DNA of 64,000 nt, from positions 3,457,547-3,521,546 of the forward strand of contig CM055108.1 of assembly GCA_029204225.1 (NCBI GenBank), given 5' to 3'. A model generated the notes under the pieces. It searched no databases, was not told the DNA's origin, and saw only the letters and a list, made by a program, of their open reading frames with translations. This stretch comes from Diphasiastrum complanatum (taxonomy: Eukaryota > Streptophyta > Lycopodiopsida > Lycopodiales > Lycopodiaceae). This document shows, in pieces, positions 34,148 to 45,401 of this stretch. Numbering within the stretch: position 1 is the stretch's first letter; each line of letters opens with the position of its first letter. Both the position numbers and the translations under genes were made by a program.

Positions 34148-34800
34148 GATTGCCAATTATGCACTACAATTGCTTACCAAGTTTCTTTATGTTAATGGGA
34201 TTGATAAAGCACAACACAACCCATGCTTTATGTGTAAATTCTTTGCACAAAAGCTAGCCATACAAAGACTCAATAGCCCAGATTTTACACCTTCTCCAAA
34301 TGAATTATCTAACTCTGTTGAGGATTCTCTTGCTTATATATTAGACATTACTGATAAATTTTTACCAGAAATAATATTGGGAAATGATTCTCTACCTTAC
34401 CTCCTTTGCACTTTTAAAGCTCACAAAGATTCATTTAGATGGATTACCAATGCTCACAATTGCTGTTTTACTAAACTTGCCAAATTTCTCACAAGAGCTC
34501 TTGGTTTGTTGTCACCGTTCCTCATAGAAGGTGCAGGCCTTAAGCCTAAATACATACAAGAGTATCCTAAGAGTAGACACTATGCTACATTGGCAATGTG
34601 AGTTATCTATGGACTTCTATCGAAATCTACCATCCTTGATCACCAATGTATGGGTTGCAGATATTCCAAAAGGCTACGAGAATATACCCTTAGATGGTCC
34701 GGAAAAAAGCCATTAAATATGCTTTCAAACATTCTAAACATGATCTATTGTATTACAAATGGAATCATACACGTGAAATATTTATATGGTCATGGGGCAA
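34140..34800 (+). pseudogene. Penelope-like reverse transcriptase fragment
   Basis: ALQLLTKFLYVNGIDKAQHN and FMCKFFAQKLAIQRL are followed by LPYLLCTFKAHKDSFRW and NCCFTKLAKFLTRALGLL, then, after a frame change, NVWVADIPKGYENIPLDGP and KYAFKHSKHDLLYYKWNH. The order K-x-HK, F-R-x-I-x-x-x-x-x-C-x-x-x-L-x-K-x-L and D-x-x-x-x-Y-x-N-I-P is that of Penelope-like RTs (the first RT motifs and motif A), unlike Copia, Gypsy or LINE. The rest of RT and any GIY-YIG domain are missing; the fragment runs into the CAG-rich repeat. Motif judgement only. Confidence 0.5.
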
Positions 34801-35885
34801 AAAATTGTCAGAGCACTCGATGTCCACCCTCCTCTAAAGTCTAAAGAGAATGTTGCTGGTGATCATGCTCGTGTTGCATGCCGCCGGTACTGGTGTTGGC
34901 TGTTGTTGGAGGATGCTGCTGGTGCTTGTGCTCGTGCTCGTGCCGCATGTCGCTGGTACTGGCCTTGGTTGCTGCTGCATAAGCCTGCTCATATTGTTGC
35001 CCACACTGCTACTGCAGCTCCTGCCCTAGCTGCTGCTGCATAAGCCTGCTCATCATGCTACTCACATTGTTGGTGTAGCTCCTCCTCATGCTCATCTATA
35101 ATATCATGTTGTTGCTGCAACTCCTCTTGTTGATCATTGTCCTCCAACTCGACGAGCACTCGAATCCACCCTGCTCTAAAGTCCAAATAGGATGCTGCTG
35201 GTGCTCGTGCTCATGCTGCATGCCGTTTTGGTACTAGCCCTGGCTACTGCTGGAGGATGCTGTTGTCACTCGTGCTCGTGCTCGTGCTGCATGCCATTGG
35301 TACTGGCCTTGGTTGATGTTGCATAAAGTCTGCTTATCCTGCTGTTGCAGCTCCTCCTCATGCTCATCTATAATATCATGCTGTTGTTGTAGGCTGATCG
35401 ATGTCCTCCAGCTCGATGGGCACTCGATGTCCACCCTCCTCTAAAGTCCAAAGATGATGTTGTTGGTGCTCGTGCTCATGCTGCATGTCGCTGGTACTGT
35501 CCCTGGCTGCTGCTGCATAAGCCAGCTCATCCTGCTGCTCACACTGCTGTTGTAGCTCCTCCTCATGCTCATCTATAATATCATGTTGTAGCTGCAACTC
35601 CTATTGCTAATTGTTGTCCTCCAACTCAATCGACGATGTCCACTCTCCTCTAAAGTCCAGAGAGAATGTTGTTGGTGCTCGTGCGCATGCTGCATGTCGT
35701 TGGTACTGGCCCTGGCTGCTGTTGGAGGATGCTGCTGATGGATGCTTGTATTCATGCTCATGCTGCAAGCCGCTGGTACTGGCCCTGGCTATTGTTGCAT
35801 AAGCCTACTCATCCTGCTGCTCACTCTGCTGCTGCAACTCCTCCTTATGCTCATCTATAATATCATGCTGCTGCTGCAGCTCCTC
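34801..35885 (-). repeat. CAG-rich protein-like repeat array, left arm (inverted)
   Basis: Four diverged units, each carrying the complement of the TTTGGACTTTAGAGGAGGGT block (near 34817, 35167, 35430 and 35640). The minus strand reads HDIIDEHEEELQQQ, EHEHQQHHLWTLEEGGHRV and similar. It ends exactly where the Copia fragment begins. Confidence 0.9.
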
Positions 35886-37599
35886 AGTAGGTAAAGGCAA
35901 GAGCATTGCAGCTCTAGGAGGATCTCCTAGAAGGTCGACAAGAGAACAAAGAGCGCCAGCAAGATTTGTGCCAGGAAGCTCAGCTTCTAAGTCAGAAGAG
36001 TTTTGTGGATTCAGTGGTGAACCCTTGACATTCAAGGAAGCAATTGAATGTCCAAAGAAGGACAAATGAATCCAGGCCATGAATGGGGAGATGAAATCCA
36101 TGAGAGAGAACCAAGTATGGACGTTGTAGCCATTAGCAAATAAGTGAAAGACTGTAATATGCAAGTGGGTATACAAGTTGAAGTATGGACCGGATGGAGA
36201 TATTTCAAAGTATAAAGCAAGGCTTGTAGCGAAGGAATTTTCTCAAAGATATGGAATTGACTATACTGAGACTTTCTCTCTTGTCATGAAACACTCATCC
36301 TTACATTTACTATTTGCATATGCAGTTGCTTATGATCTCAGAATTCACATCATGGATGAGAAGACAGCCTTCTTGCATGGTGAACTAGATGAAGAAGTCT
36401 ACATGGATCAACCCCCAGGCTATATCTCGAATTCATTTCCTACTTATGCATGCAGGATGCATAGGAGTATCTACGGTCTGAAGCAGTCAGCACGACAATG
36501 GTATAAAAAGAAAGATCAAGCCCTAAAATTCTTAGGATTCGAGCCACTAATGGTTGATTCCAATGTTTATGTAAAAATTACAGATGGGAAGATCATCATT
36601 GTAGCTGTGTATATGGACGATACTCTGATATCATGCAAGAGTGAGGAGCTTATTGCTAAGGTGAAGTATGATATCTCAAAACATTTCGAGATTGCATACC
36701 TGGGAGAAGCCAAATGTTATCTTGGCTTACAGATTGACAGAGACTATGAGGGAGGTAAATTGTACCTTCATCAGTCCAGATATACCCAAAAAATCCTAAA
36801 AGATTACGGGATGCTGAGTTGCAAAGGAGCAAATACTCCAATGCTTGCAGGAACAGTCCTGACGAATGAAGATTGTTCGAAGACTGAAGAAGAGAGAGAA
36901 TTGATGCAGCATACACCACCGTACAGGAAGTTGATCGGATCGCTAATGTATCTTCAAGATAACACACGTCTTGACATTGCTTATGTCGTGTTCAGGATGA
37001 GCCAATTTTGTACGATTCTAGGCTCAACTGATTGGAAGATTGCGAAACAAATTTTGCAATACCTTTAGTTAATGAAGGATTTTGGATTGTGTTATTCTCG
37101 TGATGCATGGTTCTAGATGCTTTCCTACAGTGATGCTAGCAGGGCATCTCTCAAGGATGACTGCAAGAGTGTCTCAGTTGGATGCACCATCCCATTAGGA
37201 GCAGTAATTCTCTGGGTCAGCAAGAAGCAGACCATTGTGGCTCAATCATCCTGTGAGGCAGAATACGTAGCAGCAGCAAAGATGGCCAATGAAATCATTT
37301 GGATCAAACAATTCCTTGACGAACTGGACGAAACGAGGAATGAACCTCTAGTTTTGCAGATGGACAACACATCCGCAATACATCTGACAAAAGATCATGT
37401 GTTTCACTCAAGGACGAAACGAATTGCAATCAAGTACCACTTGATAAGGGTTCTGATCGGGTAGAAGATGTTGCAGACTACTTTCATTGGAACGAAGGAG
37501 ATGGTTGCTGACATTTTCACAAAGGCCTTAGACAAAGGCCTGTTCGAGAAACAGAGGAGCAATCTTGGAGTCGTCAACTATCATGCTTTGAGAGGGAGC
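35886..37599 (+). pseudogene. Copia RT-RNaseH fragment
   Basis: Starts in the integrase-RT linker (RRSTREQRAPARFVPGSSAS, EEFCGFSGEPLTFKEAIECP). The RT follows: YKARLVAKEFSQRYGIDYTE, MDEKTAFLHGELDEEVYMDQ, YGLKQSARQWY and the active site AVYMDDTLIS (YMDD rather than the commoner YVDD). The RNase H part has SYSDASRASLKDDCKS, QSSCEAEYVAAAKMANEIIW and VADIFTKALDKGLFE. Stops interrupt the frame: several before 36178, then at 37066, 37114 and 37462. The frame ends TGA with the 3' PPT GAGAGGGAGC. A same-family relic is at 43862-45112. Confidence 0.92.
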
Positions 37600-37690
37600 T
37601 GAAGAAACAAAACGTTTCAATTGCCAAAGCTTTGCTAGCTTCCCACTCTGATTTTGACACATAGGACACACGAAGCCAAAATGTTTGCAA
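37600..37690 (+). repeat. Copia 3' LTR start, truncated
   Basis: TGAAGAAACAAAACG follows the PPT. It is homologous to the high-coordinate end of the LTR at 42739-43861 and is cut after about 90 bases by the CAG-rich repeat. Confidence 0.8.
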
Positions 37691-40600
37691 ACAATTAGCA
37701 ACAGGATGAGCAGGCTTATGCAGCAACAACCAGGGCCAGTACTAGCGGCATGCAGCAGTAGCATGAGTATGAGCACCAACAGCATCCTCCAGTAGCAGCA
37801 AGGGTCAATACCAGCAGCATGCAGCATGAGCACCAGCACCAGCAACATCCTCTTTGGACTTTAGAGGAGGGTGGACATTGAGTGCTCGTGAAACTGGAGG
37901 ACAACGATCAGCAAGAGGAGCTGCAGCAGTAGCACGATATTATAGGTGGGCATGAGGAGGAGCTGCAGTAGCAGCGTGAGCAACAGGATGAGCAGGCTTA
38001 TGCAGTAGCAGCCAAGGCTAGTACCAGCGACATGTAGCACAATCACGAGCATGAGCACCAGCAGCATCCTCTAGTAACATCTAGGGCCAATAACGAGGAG
38101 CTACAACAGCAACATGATATAATAGATGAGCATGAGGAGAAGCAACAATAGCAGCGTGAGCAGCAGCACCAACAACAACAACAACATCCTCCAGTAGCAG
38201 CCAGGCCCAGTACCATCGGCATGCAGCACGAGCACAAGCACCAACAACATTCTCTTTGGGCTTTAGAGGAGGTTGGACATCGAGTGCTCGTCGAGTTGGA
38301 GGACAACGATCAGTAAGAGGAGCTGTAGTAGCAACATGATATTATAGATAACCATGAGGATGAGTTGCAGCAGCAGTCAGGGCCAGTACTAGTAGTATGA
38401 AGCATGAGCACGAGCACCAGCAGCATTCTCTTTAGACTTTGGGGAGGGTGGACATCGAGTGCTCGTCAACCTGGAGGACAGCGATCAGCAAGAGGAGCTA
38501 CAATAGCAGCATGATATTATAGATGGGCATGAGGAGGAGCTACAGCAGCAGCGTAAGCAACAGGATGAGCAGGCTTATTGAGCAACAACCAAGGCCAATA
38601 CTAGCGGCATGCAGCACTAGCACGAGCACGAGCACCAACAACATCCTCTAGCAACAGCAAGGGTCAGTACTAGCGACATATAGCACGAGCACGAGCACCA
38701 GCAACATCCTTTTTGGACTTTAGAGGATGGTGGACATCGCGTGCTCATCGAACTGGAGGACAGCGATGAGCAAGAGGAGCAGCAACAACAACATGATATT
38801 ATAGATGAGCATGAGGAGGAGCTACAACAGCATCGTGAGCAACAGGATGAGCAAGCTTATTCAACATCAGCCAAGGCCAGTACCAGCGGCATGCGGCATG
38901 AGCATGAGAAGGACCACCAGCAGCATCCTCCAACAGCATCCAAGGCCAGTACTAGCGACATGCAGCATGATCACGAGCACCAGCAGCATCCTATTTGGAC
39001 TTTAGAAGAGAGTGGACATCGAGCTGGAGGACAACAATCAGCAAGAGGACTACAACAACATCATGATATTATAGATGATCATGAGGAGGAGCTGCAGCAG
39101 CAGGATGAATAGGCTTATGTAGCATCAGCTAGGGCCAGTACTAGTGGCATGCAGCATGAGCACGAGCACCAGCAGCATTCTCTTTGGACATTAAACGAGG
39201 GTGGACATCGAGTGGTCGGTCGAACTGGAGAACAACAATCAAAAAGAGGAGCTGCAGTAGCAACATAATATTATAGATGAGCACGAGGAGGAGCAGCAGC
39301 TACAACATGAGCAGTAGGATGAGCAGGCTTATGCAGCAGCAGCCAGGGCCAGTACCAACGGCATGCAGCACGAGCACGAGCATGAGCAGCATCCTCTTTG
39401 GACTTTAGAGAAGGGTGGACATCAAGTGCTCGTCGAGCTGGAGGACAACGATCAAGAAGAGAAGCTACAGCAGCAACGTGAGCAGCAAGATGAGCAAGCT
39501 TATGCAGCAACAACCAGGGCCAGTACCAGCGGGATACAGCACGAGCACGAGCATGAGCGCCAGTAACATCCTCTAGCAACAGCCAAGGCCAATACCAGCG
39601 GCATGCAGCACGAGCACAAGCACTAGCAGCATTCTCTTTGGACTTTAGAAAAGGGTGGACATCGAGTGCTTGTCGAGCTGGAGGACAGCGATCATCAACA
39701 GGAGCTACAGCAGCAGCATGATATTATAGATGAGCATGAGGAGGGGCTGCAGCAGCAACACGATATTATTTATGAGTCTGATCAAGCTTATGCAACAACA
39801 GCCAGGGCCAGTAATAGCGACATGTAGCACAAACATGAGCACGAGCACCAGCAGTAGCCAGGGCCAGTACCAATGGCATGCAGCATGAGCACGAGCACCA
39901 GCAGAATCCTCTTTTGAATTTCGAAGAGGGTGGATGTCGAGTGCTCCTCGAGCTGGAGGATAGCGATATCAAGAGGAGCTGCAGCAACAACATGATATTA
40001 TAGATGAGCATGAAGAAGAGCTACAACAACAACGTGAGCAGCAAGATGAGCAGACTTATGCAGTGGCAGCCAGGGCCAGTACCAGCGGCATGCAGCACAA
40101 GCATGAGCACGAGCACTAGCAGCATTCTTCAACAGCAGCCAGGATCAGTACCAGCGGCATATAGCACAAGCACGAGCACCAACAGCATCCTCTTTGGACT
40201 TTAGAGGGGGGTAGAGCACAGTAATCAACAAGAGGAGCTGCAACAACAGCATGATATTCTAGATGAGCATGGGGAGGAGCTACAGTAGCACCGTGAGCAA
40301 CAGGATGAGCAAGCTTATGTAGCAACAGCTAGTACCAGCAGCATGCAGCATGACTACAAGCACCAGCAACATTCTCTTTGCAACAGTAAGGGCCAGTACC
40401 AGTGGCATGCAGCACGGGCATGAGCACCAACAACATCATCTTTGGACTTTAGAAGAGGATGAACATCAAGTGCTCGTTGAGCTGGGAGGACAGCGATCAT
40501 CAAGAAGAGCTATAGGAGCGGCATGATATTATAGATGAGTAGCAGCAACAGCAGCAGTGTGAGCAGCAGTAGCAGCATGAGCAACAACATGAGTAGGATT

Positions 40601-41070
40601 TTGTAGCAGCAACCAGGGCCAGTACCAGCGGCATGCAGGACGAGCACAAGCACGAACACCAAAAACATCCTCCAGCAACAGCCAGGGCCAATACTAGTGG
40701 CATTCAGCATGAGCACGAGTAGTAGCAGCATCCTCTTTGGAATTTAGAGGAGGGTGGACATCGAGTGTTGGTCGAGCTAGAGGACAACGATCAGCAAGAG
40801 GAGCTGCAGCAGCAACATGATATTATAGATGAGCATGAGAAGGATCTGCAACAGTAGTGTAAGTAGCAGGATGAGCAGGCTTATGCAGCAGCAGCCAAGG
40901 CCAATACCAGCGGCTTGCAGCACAAGCACGAGCACCAACAGCATCCTCAAGCAGCAGCCAGGGCCAGTACCAATGGCATTCGACACGAGCACGAGCACCA
41001 ACATCATCCTCTTTGGACTTTAGAGGAGGGTGGACATCGAGTGCTCGTCGAGCTGGAGGATTGCAATTAT
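37691..41070 (+). repeat. CAG-rich protein-like repeat array, right arm
   Basis: Thirteen occurrences of the CTTTGGACTTTAGAGGAGG block (from 37853 to 41013) mark the units. A consensus unit of about 210 bases reads, in one frame, LEDNDQQEELQQQ, HDIIDEHEEELQQQ, REQQDEQAYAAA, ARASTSGMQHEHEHQQH, PLWTLEEGGHRVLVE. The 42-base and 60-base sub-blocks are duplicated or lost in many units. The frame is broken by many TAG codons and small indels; the longest open stretch is 38741-39112. This looks like a formerly coding, glutamine/histidine/glutamate-rich repeat that expanded as satellite-like DNA. Confidence 0.9.
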
Positions 41071-41076
41071 CAAGAG

Positions 41077-41404
41077 TGTTGGAACGACAATGTGCAGCCT
41101 TAGCCCACGCTTAAAAAAATCTCAAAAATGAAGTGGAACTTTGTGCAAAGTGGATATAAGTGATAAATATCCAAGTGTTTAATGTCCTCTGGTACCAGCC
41201 CCTTTGTGGATAAGGGGGAGCACTTGGATTCGTTGGCGGCTAGGCATCCGGGGAGGAGATCCTGGAACGAGGCTCATAGAAGGGCCAAAAGGCTCCATGA
41301 TTTTGGTGCAACCTCTGAACCAGAAAGGTTAAGTTGCATCATGGTGTAACCTCTAAACTAGAAAGGTTAAGTTGTATCCATTGAAGGCCCACCAAACTCC
41401 TACA
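41077..41404 (+). repeat. Short LTR type I (unit 1)
   Basis: TGTTGGAACGACAATG to CAAACTCCTACA, immediately followed by a PBS. It holds a duplicated CCAGAAAGGTTAAGTTG phrase. Related to 42152-42379. Confidence 0.65.
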
Positions 41405-41478
41405 TGGTATCAGAGCCAAGTGGGGGTCCTTTATGAGCAAGTGGGGTGTACTTCACCCTGTGCTCGCTTGAGTGGGGG
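41405..41478 (+). mobile_element. Mini internal domain: PBS plus PPT only
   Basis: TGGTATCAGAGCC, complementary to the initiator-methionine tRNA 3' end, opens a 74-base segment that ends GAGTGGGGG just before the next LTR. There is no room for coding sequence, as in TRIM-type elements. Confidence 0.65.
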
Positions 41479-41760
41479 TGTTTGAGAGCAAGCTACGCAG
41501 AGGCCGACTGCCTCCATGGATGCACCAGAAAGAGTGCAATTATCATCCCATAAGTAAATGGAGACTAAGACATCACCCAAATATAAGCTGAAAGTAGACA
41601 TAATACCCTTGTCCCTTGGTACCAACCCTTTTGGAGTCAAGTGGGAAAGAGGCGGGTGGCTAGGTGGTGGGGATGGGATCCCATGCACGGCCCATAGTGT
41701 GCGCATTGCGTGAGAGCGTCTACTGGACCGGAATGTTTCCGCTGCCAACAAACTCTAACA
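41479..41760 (+). repeat. Short LTR type II (unit 2)
   Basis: TGTTTGAGAGCAAGC to AACTCTAACA (282 bases), followed by TGGTATCAAATC. Inverted relatives are at 42381-42663 and 45113-45326. Confidence 0.65.
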
Positions 41761-42104
41761 TGGTATCAAATCAAGTGTTATGGTCCTGAACGAGCAAGTG
41801 GGGGTTTCCTTCGCCCTATGCTCACTCGAGTGGGGGTGTTGGAGGATGCAAGCCGGCTGCATCCGAAAAGGCACCAAAAAGAGTGCATTTGTCCCGTAAG
41901 CAAATGGAGACTATAACAGAACCCACATATAAGCTCATTGTAGACAATGTACTCTTGTCCCCTGGTACCAGCCCTTTTGGGGTCAAAGGGGAATGATGGC
42001 GGGTGGCTAGGCGGTGGGGATGGGATCCCGCACGCAGCCTGCAGGCGCGAACGACACGCCACATCGTTTATTGGACCACTCCCCATTGTCGACAAACTCT
42101 GAGG
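41761..42104 (+). mobile_element. Second mini domain and LTR (unit 3)
   Basis: A degenerate PBS (TGGTATCAAATC) and a 76-base interior ending GAGTGGGGG at 41836. LTR type II follows from 41837 (TGTTGGAGGATGC) to about 42104. Confidence 0.6.
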
Positions 42105-42379
42105 TGGTATCAGAGCAAGCAACGTGACATGTGCCCCACTTTGAGAGGGAGTGCTGGAATGGCAAAGTGGAGCCACAGTCCATGCTCAAAGAAATTCCAT
42201 AGGTAGAAGTGGGCGGCTAGGCATCCGGGGATGGGATCCCGAAATGCGGCTGACATAAGGGGCAAAAGGCTCCATGATTGTGGTGCAACCTTTGAACTAG
42301 AAAGGTTAAGTTGCATCACGGTGCAACCTCTGAACCAGAAAGGTTAAGTTGTATCCGTTGAAGGCCCACCAAATTCCTA
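42105..42379 (+). mobile_element. Third mini domain and LTR type I (unit 4)
   Basis: PBS TGGTATCAGAGC at 42105-42116, a short interior ending in TTGAGAGGGAG, then TGCTGGAATGGC, an LTR of type I ending near 42379. It lacks the middle part present in unit 1. Confidence 0.55.
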
Positions 42380-42380
42380 T

Positions 42381-42738
42381 TGTCAGAGTTTGTCAGTAGC
42401 GGAAACATTCTAGTGCAGTAGACACTCTCATGCAATGCGCACACCTACAGGCCGCGCGTGGGATCCCACCCCCACCGCCTAGCCACCCGCCTCTTTTCCA
42501 CTTGACCCCAAAAGGGCTGGTAGCAAGGCACAAGGGTATTATGTCTACTTTCAGCTTATATTTGGGTGATGTCTTAGTCTCCATTTACTTATGGAATGAT
42601 GATTGCACTCTTTCTGGTGCATCCATGGAGGCAGTCGGCCTATGCGTAGCTTGCCCTCCAACACTTCCACTCAAGCGAGCACAGGGTGAAGTACACCCCA
42701 CTTGCTTGTAGAGGACCCCCACTTGGCTCTGATACCAC
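42381..42738 (-). mobile_element. Inverted short LTR type II with mini domain and PBS
   Basis: LTR 42381-42663 (minus sense TGTTGGAGGGCAAGC to AACTCTGACA). The mini domain 42664-42725 is nearly identical to 41405-41478. PBS complement GCTCTGATACCA at 42726-42737 directly abuts the 1.1-kb Copia LTR. Confidence 0.65.
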
Positions 42739-43861
42739 TGATGAAAAGTGCAAATTGAAATTCTAGTAAAATTCTGGTGACAAACTGATGGGAGTTTCTC
42801 GAACGATTCACAAAATTATAAGTGAAACTATTCTGATCATGAATAATTGTTGCTCAAGAAGAATTCACAAAAAGATCAATCAAGCTCTGTAACGAAACGA
42901 GAACAATTTGCAAAAAAAATCAATTAGGCTCATTAACGAAACTAAACGAAATGAAACGAAACTAAACGAAACAAAGTGAAGCGGAATGAAACTTGAATGA
43001 GCTCTGAAATTGATTTATGTTGAAAGCCAAGTGATCGCGAAGCGAAACGAAACGAAACATGAAGTGAAAATGAACAAAATCAGTTCGTGTGAAATTCAGA
43101 TATGATTGTTGTTCACTGTTTGCTATATCATTCCTACAATCCTCCAGAATGTAGACAGACACTGTTGATTCTATGTTATAGATTAATATAGCATTCAACA
43201 GAATCAAACCAATATGCGGAATTGAATAAACAAGTAAATGAGATACACAAATAGTAGTAGACAAATATTCATTCGAGATCATACAATCATTCAGAATAAT
43301 ATGTGCATAACAGCTACAATATTATCTATTGATCTTCTGATTTCAAGCACTGTGTGACAGATCCACACAGTGCATTGGAGTGAGAAAAATACAATTCTCT
43401 CACGAATAGTGTCTTGCTTACTAGCGGACTTCTGGATTTGCTGATCCTTCTACAAAATGTCTCGCTCATAGGTGGACATGTATTCTGTATATTTTCGTCT
43501 TACAGTTTTATGCATCAAGCAGAAAGTGTATAGTTCGCGAACTTTTTTGTGTTGCGTCGTGTAATTTCCCTGATCAGAAACATTAAATATCTATAACTAG
43601 CCATGGATTACAAGAGTGGCCGATTAGCCATCTAAAGTACTTCTGCTGATGTCATGATATCAGATCAAATGTTTGTACCCCATGGTACTTGGTTGATCTT
43701 CTTGGTCTTTTGTGGAGCACGAATGATTTTGTGTCGCTTAACAATTTTGTGTCGTGTGTCACAAAATTTTTCACGAATATTTTGGCTTCATGTGTCTTCT
43801 GTGTCAAAATCAGGGTGGAAAGCTAGCAAAGCTTTGGCAATTGAAATGTTTTGTTTCTTCA
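42739..43861 (-). repeat. Copia LTR, 1123 bases
   Basis: Bounded by TGATGAAAAGTGC at the low side, next to the PBS, and GTTTCTTCA at the high side, next to the PPT (GAGAGAGAGT in minus sense). TGA/TCA termini. The low-side 700 bases match 45402-46072; the high side matches 37600-37690. It contains many GAAACGAAAC-type repeats near 42950-43060. Confidence 0.8.
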
Positions 43862-45112
43862 ACTCTCTCTCAAAGCATGATAGCTTGATGACTCCAAGAC
43901 TGCTCCTCCGTTTCTCAAACAGACCTTTGTCTAAGGCCTTTGTCAAAATGTCAGCAACCATCTCTTTCGTTCCAATGAAAGTAGTCTACAACATCTTCTT
44001 CCCGATCAGATTTCTTATCAAGTGGTACTTGATTGCAATGTGTTTCATCCTTGAGTGAAACACAGGGTCCAGATGTGTTGTCTATCTGCAAAACTAGAGG
44101 TTCATTTCTCGTTTCATCCAGTTCGTCAAGGAACTGTTTGAGCCAAATGATTTCATTGGCCATCTTTGCTGCCGCTACATATTCTGCTTCGCAGGATGAT
44201 TGAGCCACAATGGTCTGTTTCTTGATGACCTAGAGAATTGCTGCTCCTGACGCGATGGTGCATCCTCTTGAGACACTCTTGTAGTCGTCCTTGAGAGATG
44301 CCTAGCTAGCATCACTGTAGGAAAGCATCTGGAACCCTGCATCATGAGAATAACACAATCCAAATTCCTTCGTTAATTGAAGGTATTGAAAAATTCATTT
44401 CACAATCTTCCAATGAGTTGAGCTTAGATTCGTACAGAATTGTCTCATCCTGAACACGGCATAAGCAATTTCAAGACATGTGTTATCTGCAAGATACATC
44501 AGTGATCCGATCAGCTTCTTGTACGGTGGTGTATGCTACATCAATTATCTCTCTTCTTCAGTTTTCAAACAGTCTTCATTCGTCAAGACTGTTCCTGGAA
44601 GCATTGGAGTATTTGCTCCTTTGCAACTCAGCATCCCATAATCTTCTAGGACTTTCTGGGTATATCTGGACTGATGATGGTACAATTTACCTCCCTCATA
44701 GTCTCTGTCAGTTTGTAAGCCAAGATAACATCCGGCTTCTCCCAAGTCTGCAATCTTGAAATGTTTCGAGATATCATACTTCACCTTAGCTGAGAAAATA
44801 CCCTCGCTACAAGTCTTGCTTTATACCTTGAGATATCTCCATCCGGTCCATACTTCAACTTGTATAACCACTCGCATATTACAGTCTTTCGCTTATCTGG
44901 TAATGGCTGCAACGTCCATACTTGCTTTTTTTTTCATGGACTCCATCTCCTCATTCATGGCTTGGATCCATTTGTCCTTCTCTAGACATTCAATTGCCTC
45001 CTCGAATGTCTGTGGTTCACCACTGAATCCGCAAAACTCTATTGACATAGAAGCTGAGTAGCTGGGCACAAATCTTGCTGGCGCTCTTCATTCTCTTGTC
45101 AACCTTCTAGGA
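43862..45112 (-). pseudogene. Deleted Copia interior (linker, partial RT, RNaseH)
   Basis: Same family as 35886-37599, opposite strand. The minus strand reads the linker (ARFVP region, FKEAIE-like), YKARLVAR, then jumps to AKVKYDISKHFKIADLGEAG, DRDYEGGKLYHHQSRYTQK, CSYSDA-like sequence and QSSCEAEYVAAAKMANEIIW. About 405 bases of RT, including the YMDD catalytic core, are missing relative to the plus copy (36248-36653). Gag, protease and integrase are also gone: the linker is joined straight to a short LTR at about 45112. Cannot be autonomous. Confidence 0.9.
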
Positions 45113-45401
45113 GATTCACGCGTGAGATCCCATCCCCACCGCCTAGCCACCCGTCTCTTTTCCACTTGACCCCAAAAGGGTGGTACCAAGGGACAAGGGT
45201 ATTATGTCTACTTTCAACTTATATTTGGGTGATGTCTTAGTCTCCATTTACTTATGGGATGATGATTGCACTCCTTCTGGTGCATCCACGGAGGCAGCCG
45301 GCCTATGCGTAGCTTGCCCTCGAACACCCCCACTCATGCAAGCACAGGGTGAAGTACACTCCACTTGCTCGTACAAGACCCCCACTTCGCTCTGATACCA
45401 C
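45113..45401 (-). mobile_element. Short LTR type II, mini domain and PBS upstream of the deleted Copia
   Basis: LTR part 45113-45326 (minus sense TGTTCGAGGGCAAGC), mini domain 45327-45388, PBS complement GCTCTGATACCA at 45389-45400, then the Copia LTR. The same order as 42381-42738. Confidence 0.65.

Noticed and set aside
37528-40731. Leucine/cysteine-rich minus-strand frames in the repeat array
   Set aside because: Shadows of the CAG-rich repeat read on the other strand; the histidine/glutamate frame is the consistent one.
34801-41070. CRISPR-like or direct-repeat array
   Set aside because: Units are long, protein-like and irregular without constant spacers, and the DNA is plant nuclear.
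42950-43070. GAAACGAAAC repeats as a telomere-like tract
   Set aside because: They lie inside the Copia LTR, are irregular and do not match the plant telomere repeat.
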